Part shown: positions 1-7,266 of the stretch, piece by piece
Layout: each line of letters starts with the position of its first letter
Numbering within the stretch: position 1 is the stretch's first letter
NCBI GenBank assembly: GCA_020636325.1
Contig: JACJYC010000010.1
Coordinates: forward strand, 62,001 to 126,000
DNA length: 64,000 nt
From: Lewinellaceae bacterium
GTDB lineage: Bacteria > Bacteroidota > Bacteroidia > Chitinophagales > Saprospiraceae
Reading direction: 5' to 3'
Position numbers and translations under genes: made by a program
The notes under the pieces: generated by a model
Databases searched by the model: none
Told to the model about the DNA's origin: nothing
Seen by the model: the letters and a program-made list of their open reading frames with translations, nothing else

Positions 1-143
1 TGCAGGTTGTCTTCATCGCTCAAGGGGGCAAGTCCGGTGAAAGTGCCATTTTTATCCAGTATATAAATCAGTACAATTTTTTCGGCCGGGTTAATGATCC
101 AATATTCCAGATAACCAATCGAGAGATTTGTCCTAATGAATGC
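1..143 (-). pseudogene. Uma2-family endonuclease fragment (edge-truncated)
   Basis: Read on the minus strand, bases 143 to 1 are open and encode a peptide containing GYLEYWIINPAEKIVLIYIL followed by a DEDNL stretch. This resembles the C-terminal half of Uma2 (DUF820) proteins, where a GxxEYWIxxPxxKxVxVY strand precedes the end of the PD-(D/E)XK-like core. An in-frame TGA (bases 144-146) lies just upstream and no ATG start or N-terminal half is visible to the right, so the gene looks 5'-truncated or frameshifted. The rest of the C-terminus lies outside the window. The family call rests on about 45 residues. Confidence 0.45.
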
Positions 144-353
144 TCAGTCAGCTATGCGAATACCTCTCCATAAAAAAAGCATCAGCGCTGTACCGGGCGG
201 TAGAACGCTGATCAGAAAGCGACTTTAGATTGCAGGAAAGATTAGAAAAAAATAAGAGAAGATGACAGCAAGAAGTCTTTTCTAATTACGGTGGCAAAAG
301 TCCAAACCAAAGATGAACTGCAAATTAAAGCAAGGTTAAATTCCAATTAATCT

Positions 354-361
354 TACATTTG
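354..361 (+). promoter_or_regulatory. Putative -7 promoter element (TACATTTG)
   Basis: The octamer TACATTTG matches the Bacteroidota -7 consensus TAnnTTTG and lies 33 bp before the ATG of the aminotransferase gene. No convincing TTTG -33 box is visible at the usual spacing. Bases 147-393 otherwise hold no gene that I can support. Confidence 0.45.
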
Positions 362-393
362 TTAGATCCAACCCGTTTGCTAACCTGTTAAAA

Positions 394-1665
394 ATGACCA
401 CCGTGGAAAAGCGGCAGTTCCTTAAACTCCTGGCCGGCGCAGGCCTTTTTTCAGATACCGCCATCAAGAACATTGAAAAGATCCTGGCAGCCGGTGAAGA
501 CCAAAGTCCGGAAACGCTGGCCCGAAACGAAGACTTCTGGGCCGAGATCCGGAGCGAGTACCGCCTCAAACCGGATTATATCAACCTGGAAAACGGCTAT
601 TACTGCTTCATGCCGCGACATACCCTCGAACGCTATATCGAACACCTGCGGGAGGTCAACTATCAGGGATCGTGGTATATGCGCACCGTCCAATGGGACA
701 ATAAGCGCTCGGCTCAGGCCCGGCTGGCTGAATTGGCCGGCGTCAGCCCCGACGAGGTCATCATCACCCGCAATACCACCGAATCGCTGGATACCGTGAT
801 CGGCGGCGTCCGTTGGAAAGCCGGGGACGAGGCGGTGTTTGCCGAACAGGACTATTTCTCCATGCAGGAGATGTTCCGCCAGATGCAGGAACGGTACGGG
901 GTGGTGATCAGAAAGGTCTCCGTGCCCAAACATCCGAAATCGGATGAGGAGATCGTCGACCTGTACGCCTCCGCTATCACCCCCAAAACCAGGCTCCTGA
1001 TGGTCTGCCATATGATCAACATCACGGGCCATATCCTGCCCATCCGCAAGATCTGCGATATGGCGCACAGCAAGGGCTGTGAGGTCATGGTCGACGGCGC
1101 CCACGCTTTCGCCCATATCGATTTCAGGATCCCCGACCTGGATTGCGACTACTATGGCACAAGCCTGCATAAATGGCTCAGCGTGCCGCTCGGCGCCGGT
1201 ATGCTCTACGTCAAAAAGGAAAAGATCAAAGGTTTGTGGCCGCTGTTCGCCGATTTCGGGCACGGCGACGACCATATCTGGAAGCTCAACCACACGGGCA
1301 CCCACCCTGTGCATACCGACCTGGCCATCAACGATGCCCTTGATTTTCACCTCATGATCGGCGCCGACCGCAAGGAGGCCCGCCTGCGTTATATCCAGGA
1401 ATACTGGACGAGCCGGGTGCGCAACCTCCCGAACATCGAAGTGAACACGCCGGCCGAATCGCACCGGGCCTGCGGCATCGCCAATGTCGGGGTCAAAGGC
1501 ATGAAACCCGCCGATATGGCCAAAACCCTGCTGGACAAATACCGGATCTGGACGGTCGCCATCGACGGGGCCGGGGTGCAGGGCTGCCGCATTACGCCGA
1601 ATGTGTATACGACCACCAAAGAATTGGACCGGTTTGTGGCGGCGTTGGAGGAGATGGGGAGGTGA
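394..1665 (+). CDS. Class V aminotransferase-fold PLP-dependent enzyme
   Basis: The 423-residue protein has the class V aminotransferase fold (isopenicillin-N epimerase / cysteine desulfurase-like group). VITRNTTESLDTVIGG near residue 135 matches the phosphate-binding loop, MVDGAHAFAHID carries the Asp that contacts the pyridine nitrogen, and GTSLHKWLSVPLGAG supplies the PLP-binding lysine (Lys260). The N-terminus MTTVEKRQFLKLLAGAGLFS looks like a twin-arginine-type leader with KR instead of RR, as in several Bacteroidota members of this family, so periplasmic export is possible but unproven. The substrate cannot be told from sequence. It stands alone, with a TAnnTTTG box 33 bp upstream and the toxin-antitoxin pair downstream. 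Confidence 0.85.
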   Translation: MTTVEKRQFLKLLAGAGLFSDTAIKNIEKILAAGEDQSPETLARNEDFWAEIRSEYRLKPDYINLENGYYCFMPRHTLERYIEHLREVNYQGSWYMRTVQWDNKRSAQARLAELAGVSPDEVIITRNTTESLDTVIGGVRWKAGDEAVFAEQDYFSMQEMFRQMQERYGVVIRKVSVPKHPKSDEEIVDLYASAITPKTRLLMVCHMINITGHILPIRKICDMAHSKGCEVMVDGAHAFAHIDFRIPDLDCDYYGTSLHKWLSVPLGAGMLYVKKEKIKGLWPLFADFGHGDDHIWKLNHTGTHPVHTDLAINDALDFHLMIGADRKEARLRYIQEYWTSRVRNLPNIEVNTPAESHRACGIANVGVKGMKPADMAKTLLDKYRIWTVAIDGAGVQGCRITPNVYTTTKELDRFVAALEEMGR

Positions 1666-1764
1666 GGGCACACTGCTGGATAAAATGTGCAGAGGGATAG
1701 CGTATAACCAATCGGATTTGGGAGGTTGGATAATAATCCTTAATTTTGAGGAAACTTATTTAAA

Positions 1765-2058
1765 TTGCAACTTACCAAACAGCAATTAAGCAGTTTAAAG
1801 TTATTTTTTACCGATAAGCCGGTAAAAAAGGTTTATCTTTTTGGCTCTTACGCCCGGGGAGAAGCTGATGAAAACTCAGACGTTGATCTCTATGTCGAGT
1901 TGGATGCAGCCAAAATCGAAACTGCATGGGAATTTTTTGATATGTGGGAAAATGTGCAGCAACTATTAAATAAGAAAGTAGACTTTGCTTCTAAACTCTC
2001 TAAATATATCCAGCCAAAAGTGGATGCAGAGAAAATCCTAATTTATGAGAGGGAATAA
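1765..2058 (+). CDS. mntA: MntA-type nucleotidyltransferase antitoxin
   Basis: This 97-residue minimal nucleotidyltransferase starts at TTG. The sequence FGSYARGEADENSDVDLYVE contains the full GSx10DxD signature (Gly27-Ser28 and Asp39/Asp41), and a further acidic residue in KKVDFAS near residue 75 fits the third metal ligand. In characterised MntA/HepT systems the enzyme silences its partner RNase by adding AMP groups to a tyrosine. The downstream HEPN gene overlaps it by 14 bp, the usual arrangement for translationally coupled antitoxin and toxin. No ATG near the start keeps the motif in frame, so TTG is the best choice. Confidence 0.85.
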   Translation: MQLTKQQLSSLKLFFTDKPVKKVYLFGSYARGEADENSDVDLYVELDAAKIETAWEFFDMWENVQQLLNKKVDFASKLSKYIQPKVDAEKILIYERE

Positions 2059-2398
2059 GCCTTCCGATCATTTGCGTCTTTTGCATATCCGGGATGCTGC
2101 TCAATTGGCTATAGCGTTTATAAGTGATTCAGATTTTGATCAATTTATTACCGATGCCAAAACTTATGCCGCAACAATAAGACAAATTGAAATAATTGGG
2201 GAAGCGGTCTATCATCTGTCAAGCGAATTCAAAACAGCCCACGCTCATATTGAATGGAGTAAAATTGAAAAAACACGCCACATTTTGATCCACGAATATT
2301 ATGAACTTAGCGATATTATAATTTGGAAAATTGTAACGGTTCACTTGCCCAATCTTCTTGAAGACATCGAACCATTGATCAGTTTAACATCCGATTGA
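2045..2398 (+). CDS. hepT: HepT-like HEPN-domain toxin (DUF86)
   Basis: The 117-residue all-helical protein belongs to the DUF86/HepT family. The segment TRHILIHEYY provides the RX4HXY catalytic motif (Arg78, His83, Tyr85). In HepT family RNases Arg and His cut RNA, and the Tyr is the residue AMPylated by MntA. Both residues are intact, so the toxin looks active rather than decayed. Its start lies inside mntA with a 14-bp overlap, supporting coupled translation. The pair may serve as a small stabilising or phage-defence unit; function is inferred from the family. Confidence 0.85.
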   Translation: MRGNKPSDHLRLLHIRDAAQLAIAFISDSDFDQFITDAKTYAATIRQIEIIGEAVYHLSSEFKTAHAHIEWSKIEKTRHILIHEYYELSDIIIWKIVTVHLPNLLEDIEPLISLTSD

Positions 2399-2405
2399 CC
2401 ACAAC

Positions 2406-3584
2406 CTACAACTGCAGCCGGATCCTCAAACGCGTGAGCAGGGCCGCCAGCCACAGGATAAACAACGCAAACACCACCGATTTCACAATACCGGGGCCGC
2501 CGGAACTGAGCACTTCGGGCATCCAGCTATAACCGACGATGGAAAAGAACAGGGCGGGCAGGATATAGGTCAGCAGCGGGTTCTTGCCGGCGGGCTCCAG
2601 GAATGTTGCCCATTTTGAAACGCCCTTCACATCGACCAGCCAGTAGATCAGCGGGAAAATAAAGCAGCAGATGGTTATGGAAAACAGCGCCCAGCTCGGG
2701 GTGGCGTGGATCTTGGAAATGCCGTGCAGCGGACGCAGGAAATAACCGGCCAGCAAGGCAAAGATACCGACGGCCACCATCCAGATGATGCGTTTCCGCG
2801 GGGTGTCGGCCGGGGTTTTATCCGTAAACAGGATTGCGAGCAGCATGCCGGCAATGGTGAGGGAAGCGTGCACCAGGTGGCCGGTTTGCCCCTTGAGCCA
2901 ACCTAAAAAAGCCGGCAGGTGGATATTTTCCGACCGCAACCCAAGCGTCATGATGATGAACAGGGCCAGTACGGCAGCGATCGCTGTCGGGTTTTCCCGG
3001 AACAACAGGTAGGCCAGTACCGCCAAAAGATACGCCCAGCCGATCAGCCCCAGGATGCCCCACCAACTGTGGGTCATGCCGGTCAATGCGCCGGTTTCCC
3101 CTTTCCGGAAGGTTTGCCACAAGACGAACAGAATGACAAACCCGGCAATGCGCAGCCCCCACCACAGGTATTTCCGGTTATTTTCCGCCTTCGGATACCG
3201 GTTCCAGATCAAAATGATGGCGACGTACAGCAGAAATTCCCACAACCGGGGCGCCAGCAGGTTGGCTTCGCGGTTCATCTCCTCGCCGTTGACCATGAAC
3301 ACGCCCAACAGCACCAACCCGGCCGTCCGGATGGCGACATGAAGGAGGATCGCCCGGATGGAATCGCCGTGCGCCTCCCGGGCCCTGATCGCCAGGGGAA
3401 TGGACATTCCGACAATAAAAAGGAAGGCCGGGAAAACCACGTCGACAAAGGTCATCGCATCGGCGTCGGCCGGCATATGCTTCATCCATTGCGGAATACC
3501 CGAAACGCCGGCGAGGTCATTGACAAATACCATCATGAAAATGGTAAACCCGCGGAAGACATCGATGGACTGGATTCTGGACAT
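2406..3584 (-). CDS. DUF5009/HGSNAT-like membrane acyltransferase
   Basis: This polytopic membrane protein has roughly ten to eleven hydrophobic helices. It begins MSRIQSIDVFRGFTIFMMVFVND, the family hallmark (R-x-x-S-x-D-x-x-R-G), followed by a conserved loop with VDVVFPAFLFIVGMSIPLA. The family is related to heparan-alpha-glucosaminide N-acetyltransferase and YeiB-type proteins, which move acyl groups across the inner membrane onto sugars. The substrate is unknown. The start at 3584 is chosen because it places the RG motif where the family has it; an in-frame ATG at 3641 would add 19 hydrophilic residues. It is transcribed convergently with hepT and divergently from the mla operon. Confidence 0.75.
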   Translation of the reverse strand: MSRIQSIDVFRGFTIFMMVFVNDLAGVSGIPQWMKHMPADADAMTFVDVVFPAFLFIVGMSIPLAIRAREAHGDSIRAILLHVAIRTAGLVLLGVFMVNGEEMNREANLLAPRLWEFLLYVAIILIWNRYPKAENNRKYLWWGLRIAGFVILFVLWQTFRKGETGALTGMTHSWWGILGLIGWAYLLAVLAYLLFRENPTAIAAVLALFIIMTLGLRSENIHLPAFLGWLKGQTGHLVHASLTIAGMLLAILFTDKTPADTPRKRIIWMVAVGIFALLAGYFLRPLHGISKIHATPSWALFSITICCFIFPLIYWLVDVKGVSKWATFLEPAGKNPLLTYILPALFFSIVGYSWMPEVLSSGGPGIVKSVVFALFILWLAALLTRLRIRLQL

Positions 3585-3700
3585 GCCCTGCAAGGTAGGG
3601 AATTTTTGAACATCCGGGCGCGCTGTTTTCATTGCCGGCAAGCTATTCTAAATCTTCGTGGACAATGATTTATCTCATCGCATCCCAACGGCCTTTCCTT

Positions 3701-3708
3701 TAAATTTG
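3701..3708 (+). promoter_or_regulatory. Putative -7 promoter element (TAAATTTG) for mla operon
   Basis: TAAATTTG matches TAnnTTTG and lies in the gap between the divergent DUF5009 gene and mlaE. A transcript starting about 7 bp downstream would favour the ATG at 3745 over those at 3715 or 3658. Confidence 0.4.
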
Positions 3709-3744
3709 TACAGAATGCCCGGCCTGTCAAAATGGAATGCCGTG

Positions 3745-4518
3745 ATGATCATTTCAAAAAACTCCGGGGTTTTCCTCCAGGAAATCGGTGAATTGAGCCG
3801 GTTTGCCGCCCGCTTCTGGCGCGAATGGCTGAGGCCGCGTTACGAATTCCGGGAATTTATCCGGCAATGTTTCGTGATCGGGTACAAATCCCTGCCGTTG
3901 ACCGGATTGACGGCCTTTATTATGGGATTGGTCCTGACGATGCAATTGCACCCTTCGATGATCTATTACGGCGTGGAATCGCTGATCCCTTCGATGGTGG
4001 GGATCGCGATCGTGAGGGAGGTCGGCCCCGTACTGACGGCCCTGATCTTCGCCGGCAAGATCGGGTCGAGCATAGGCGCTGAACTGGGCTCCATGAAGGT
4101 CACCGAACAGATCGATGCGATGGAGGTTTCCGGTACAAATCCTTTCAAATATCTGGTGGTGACCCGTACGGCCGCTTCCATGGTCATGCTCCCGATCCTC
4201 GTCATCATTTCCGATTCGATATCCCTGTACGGTTCCTATCTGGGAAATAACATCTATGAAAGGACCACTTTCATCCTGTTCTTTCGCCAGGTGTTCGACA
4301 GCCTGGTCGTTGCCGATATTATCCCGGCAGTCATCAAAACCTTCTTCTTCGGTTTTGCAGTAGGTATCATCGGGTGTTTCAAAGGCTATTTTACAGATAA
4401 AGGTACGGAAGGGGTCGGGCGCGCCGCCAATTCGGCGGTCGTGGTCTCCTCCGTCATGATATTTATCCTCGACCTTGTCGTGGTGCAGATAACGGACCTG
4501 ATGAACCTGTACGATTGA
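3745..4518 (+). CDS. mlaE: MlaE-family ABC transporter permease
   Basis: The protein (257 residues from ATG 3745) is an MlaE/YrbE permease with about five membrane helices. Family landmarks are present: the amphipathic EFREFIRQCFVIGYKSLPL segment, then VGIAIVREVGPVLTALIFAGKIGSSIGAELGSMKV (the conserved loop with REvGPvltal and E-Q-IDAM). MlaE works with an ATPase and an MCE substrate-binding protein to move phospholipids between the inner and outer membranes. The next gene starts inside its stop codon (TGATG), showing a coupled operon mlaE-mlaF-mlaD. Longer in-frame starts at 3715 and 3658 exist; 3745 is preferred because of the putative promoter at 3701-3708. Confidence 0.85.
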   Translation: MIISKNSGVFLQEIGELSRFAARFWREWLRPRYEFREFIRQCFVIGYKSLPLTGLTAFIMGLVLTMQLHPSMIYYGVESLIPSMVGIAIVREVGPVLTALIFAGKIGSSIGAELGSMKVTEQIDAMEVSGTNPFKYLVVTRTAASMVMLPILVIISDSISLYGSYLGNNIYERTTFILFFRQVFDSLVVADIIPAVIKTFFFGFAVGIIGCFKGYFTDKGTEGVGRAANSAVVVSSVMIFILDLVVVQITDLMNLYD

Positions 4519-5267
4519 TGAAAAGAACTGACGATTTGAACGAAAGTGTGATCTCAATCCGGGGCCTGAGCAAGACTTTCGGAACAAACAGGGTGCTGGA
4601 TCATTTTGATCTCGTACTGCACCGGGGGGAGAATTTGGCTGTTTTGGGCAAATCCGGGTCCGGAAAATCCGTACTGATCAAGTGCATTATCGGCCTGATC
4701 CGCCCCGATGAGGGCAATATCGAGGTACTGGGTCAAAATATGCTGAACCTGAATCGGGAGGAGCTGGACGATATCCGGGTCAAGATCGGCTTTCTGTTCC
4801 AGAGCAATGCATTATACGATTCCATGACCGTAAGGGACAACCTGGAATTCCCGCTGCGCAGGCATTCTTTTCGGCTGGCGCCGGCTGAGGTCAACCATAT
4901 GGTTATGGAAGCTTTGCGCAATGTAGGGCTGGAACATGCTGTAGACATGATGCCGGCGGAACTGTCCGGCGGGATGCGCAAAAGGATCGCGCTGGCCCGC
5001 ACGCTGATCCTCAAACCGGAGATCATCCTGTATGATGAACCCACGACCGGGCTGGACCCCATCACCAGCCTGGAGATCATCAACCTGATCAACGCCATCC
5101 GGGGAAAATTCGGAACTTCTTCCCTGATCATCACCCATGACCTGAAATGCGTAAAACTGACCGCCGACCGGATCGCCATGCTGATCGACGGTCATTGCCA
5201 TGTTACCGGCGATTTTGAAGGGCTGAGATCCTCTTCGGATGAAAGGATCAGTCCGTTTTTTAGTTAA
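4518..5267 (+). CDS. mlaF: MlaF-family ABC transporter ATP-binding protein
   Basis: This 249-residue ABC ATPase has Walker A GKSGSGKS (residues 44-51), a Q-loop in IGFLFQSNALYDSMTV, the signature LSGGMRKR, Walker B IILYDEPTTGLDP, and an H-loop in LIITHDLK. LFQ-x-x-A-L-(Y/F)-D-S-(M/L)-T-V and the GMRKR form of the signature are characteristic of the MlaF/MKL subgroup that partners MlaE and MCE proteins. The ATG overlaps the mlaE stop by one base; an in-frame TTG three bases earlier is less likely. It should energise lipid transport at the inner membrane with its two neighbours. Confidence 0.9.
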   Translation: MKRTDDLNESVISIRGLSKTFGTNRVLDHFDLVLHRGENLAVLGKSGSGKSVLIKCIIGLIRPDEGNIEVLGQNMLNLNREELDDIRVKIGFLFQSNALYDSMTVRDNLEFPLRRHSFRLAPAEVNHMVMEALRNVGLEHAVDMMPAELSGGMRKRIALARTLILKPEIILYDEPTTGLDPITSLEIINLINAIRGKFGTSSLIITHDLKCVKLTADRIAMLIDGHCHVTGDFEGLRSSSDERISPFFS

Positions 5268-5278
5268 ACCGAATACCG

Positions 5279-6271
5279 ATGCAAAACCAGGCCTTCAATA
5301 CCGTAAAGTTGGGCATTTTTGTCCTCACCGGGCTTTTTCTGCTCATCTTGTCTTTGTACATACTGGGTAAAAACCGAAATCTGTTCGGGGTCGGATTCGA
5401 ATTGAAGACCCATTTCGAAGAGGTCAACGGGTTGGTGACCGGCAACAACGTCCGGTATGCGGGTATCGATGTCGGCAGCGTTACCGGGGTTGACATTCTC
5501 AACGATACGGTCATAGAGGTCGCCATGAGCATCGACCGGAAAATGCGCGACATCATCCGCAGGAATGCCGTCGCGGCCCTGGGTACGGATGGATTGGTCG
5601 GCAACCGGGTTGTCAATATCTCCCCCGGAAAAGGCGAAGCGCCTTTTGCCGTAAGCGGTGACCAATTGGCTTCCCGCAAAGAGGTCAGCACAGAAAACAT
5701 GCTGCAAACCCTGTCGCGCACCAATGAGAATATCGCGGTGATCACGGCGGAATTGCGGGAGGTTGTCCATCGCATCAACACCAGCGCCCAACTATCCGAA
5801 CTGTTGAATGACCGGACCATGTCCGCTGACCTCAAGGCCTCGGCAGAGAACCTGCGCCGTGCTACTGCAAAAGCTTCCGACCTGATGTCCCAGGCTTCAG
5901 GTACGCTTTCCCTGGCTTACGAAGGAGAAGGCGCGCTGGCCACCCTGCTGACGGATACCGCCCTCGCCGGCGACCTCCGGGTTGCCGTTCAGAAAATCAG
6001 CGAAGTAGAGGAGAGCGCCGACCGGTTGGTGCTCCATATCGATGAGGCTGCCAAAATGGTCAATGAGAACCTTCAGTACGGTCAGGGGCCGGCCAATGCC
6101 CTGCTACGGGATTCCCTGCTGACCTACCGGCTGCATACGACACTTGAAAATGTGGAAAAGGGTACCGCGGCATTCAGCGAGAACATGGAGGCGCTCAAGC
6201 AGAATTTCCTGTTCAGGCGGTATTTCAGGAAGCTGGAAAAAGCTAAAAAGAAGGAAACGGAAAGCCGGTGA
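5279..6271 (+). CDS. mlaD: MlaD/MCE-domain lipid transport protein
   Basis: The 330-residue protein has a single N-terminal membrane anchor (about residues 9-28) followed by an MCE domain (about 38-115) with the pattern FEEVNGLVTGNNVRYAGIDVG and GLVGNRVVNISPG. The remaining C-terminal part is helical with coiled-coil character (AELREVVHRINT, ASENLRRATAKASDL, ISEVEESADRLVLHIDEAAKM), as expected for MCE proteins that form periplasmic hexamers with a helical channel. It is the substrate-binding member of the three-gene mla operon, 11 bp behind mlaF. A run of Lys and Glu closes the protein (KLEKAKKKETES). Confidence 0.88.
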   Translation: MQNQAFNTVKLGIFVLTGLFLLILSLYILGKNRNLFGVGFELKTHFEEVNGLVTGNNVRYAGIDVGSVTGVDILNDTVIEVAMSIDRKMRDIIRRNAVAALGTDGLVGNRVVNISPGKGEAPFAVSGDQLASRKEVSTENMLQTLSRTNENIAVITAELREVVHRINTSAQLSELLNDRTMSADLKASAENLRRATAKASDLMSQASGTLSLAYEGEGALATLLTDTALAGDLRVAVQKISEVEESADRLVLHIDEAAKMVNENLQYGQGPANALLRDSLLTYRLHTTLENVEKGTAAFSENMEALKQNFLFRRYFRKLEKAKKKETESR

Positions 6272-6405
6272 AAGAAATGTAAAATTTAAAATGCAAAATT
6301 TAAAAGGGGAATGTAAAAGGTCGGATTGCCTCCGGTTGCAGGGCCGATTCTACCCGTATCGGCACTTTTGAATTTTGCATTACACCTTTTACATTTTGCA
6401 TCACA
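6272..6405. repeat. AT-rich spacer between convergent genes with inverted short repeats
   Basis: Both mlaD (plus) and the SDR gene (minus) end here. ATGCAAAATT (6291-6300) and ATGTAAAAGG (6311-6320) recur as reverse complements at 6371-6380 and 6385-6394. The order of arms does not make one simple hairpin, but short stems with flanking A/T runs on both strands would suit bidirectional termination. Confidence 0.45.
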
Positions 6406-7173
6406 TCACCCCCCTCCCGGCTGCACGCCCATCACCGTCCACCCGCCGTCGACCACCAGGGTTTGCCCGGTGATATGGCCTGCAACATCGGAAACCAGGA
6501 ACAAGGCGGCCTGTGCGATGTCATTCACCGTAGCCGGCTTGCCCAACGGGGTAATGGCCGACCAGGTTTGCCGGTAATCCCGGTCTTCGAGGGTGCGTTC
6601 GGTCAGGGTGGCGCCGGGCGCGAGGGCGTTGATCCGGATGCTGTGCGGCGACAGCTCGGCGACCAGCCCGCGGGCCATCATTTCGAGGGCGGCTTTAGTC
6701 ATGCCGTAGGCCACCAGGTTGTTGTGCGCAAGATGACCGGTGACGGACGACATCAGCAGGATGCTCCCGCCGGTTTCCTGCCTGACCATTTGCCGGGCGG
6801 CGGCCTGCGCCAGGAAAAAACTGCCGCCCAGGTTGAGGTCCATGACCTTGCGAAGTGATTCCGGCTGAAAATCCAGGAAAGGGCCGAACAGGGTGATCCC
6901 CGCATTGGCGATCGCCACATGAATGGCGCCGGTTTTTTCTGCGGCAAAATCCACCATTTCCCGGATAAAGCCCACATCTGAGGCGTCGCCGGGGAAGGCG
7001 TAACCAACGCCCCCTTCCCGCTTGACGGCTTCGGCAGCTGACCGGGCGAGGGCCGGTTCCAGGTCGTTCAGGATCACGGTTGCGCCGCCCAGCGCCAGTT
7101 GGCGGGCGATCTCGAAGCCGATGCCCTGGCCCGCGCCGGTGATGACGGCTGTTTTTTGTTGGAAAGGTGCCAT
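6406..7173 (-). CDS. SDR-family oxidoreductase (gluconate/sugar dehydrogenase-like)
   Basis: This 255-residue classical short-chain dehydrogenase has a Rossmann TGAGQGIG motif (residues 12-19), the NAG motif (90-92), catalytic Ser143, and the YxxxK pair Tyr156/Lys160. The family reduces or oxidises hydroxyls with NAD(P); Asp37 after the second beta strand favours NAD(H). It ends 93 bp downstream of an IlvD/Edd sugar-acid dehydratase on the same strand, so an oxidative sugar pathway role is likely; a polyol or deoxy-sugar-acid dehydrogenase is possible. The start at 7173 is chosen because the longer in-frame reading (to 7266) translates only simple repeats. Confidence 0.8.
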   Translation of the reverse strand: MAPFQQKTAVITGAGQGIGFEIARQLALGGATVILNDLEPALARSAAEAVKREGGVGYAFPGDASDVGFIREMVDFAAEKTGAIHVAIANAGITLFGPFLDFQPESLRKVMDLNLGGSFFLAQAAARQMVRQETGGSILLMSSVTGHLAHNNLVAYGMTKAALEMMARGLVAELSPHSIRINALAPGATLTERTLEDRDYRQTWSAITPLGKPATVNDIAQAALFLVSDVAGHITGQTLVVDGGWTVMGVQPGGG

Positions 7174-7181
7174 TGGGGTAT

Positions 7182-7213
7182 GAGGAATTGAGGAATTGAG
7201 GAATTGAGGAATC
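7182..7213. repeat. Octamer tandem repeat GAGGAATT
   Basis: Four near-perfect copies of the 8-bp unit GAGGAATT sit between the dehydratase stop and the SDR start. The same unit recurs at 9060-9105, 36950-36997 and 58499-58545 (either strand). Confidence 0.85.
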
Positions 7214-7266
7214 GGGGAACTGATTCGACTCTTCGACTCCCTGGTTCTCGGTGCCTTCAAATACAA

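Noticed and set aside
394..480. True twin-arginine signal on the class V aminotransferase
   Set aside because: The motif is KR rather than RR and the hydrophobic stretch is short; kept only as a possibility.
451..1671. Long minus-strand ORF opposite the class V aminotransferase gene
   Set aside because: The plus-strand reading has clear family motifs; the antisense frame is His/Asp/Gly-rich and matches no fold I recognise, a common shadow in GC-rich genes.
7174..7266. N-terminal extension of the SDR protein
   Set aside because: The extra residues come from the GAGGAATT octamers; the Rossmann motif sits at the proper distance from ATG 7173.
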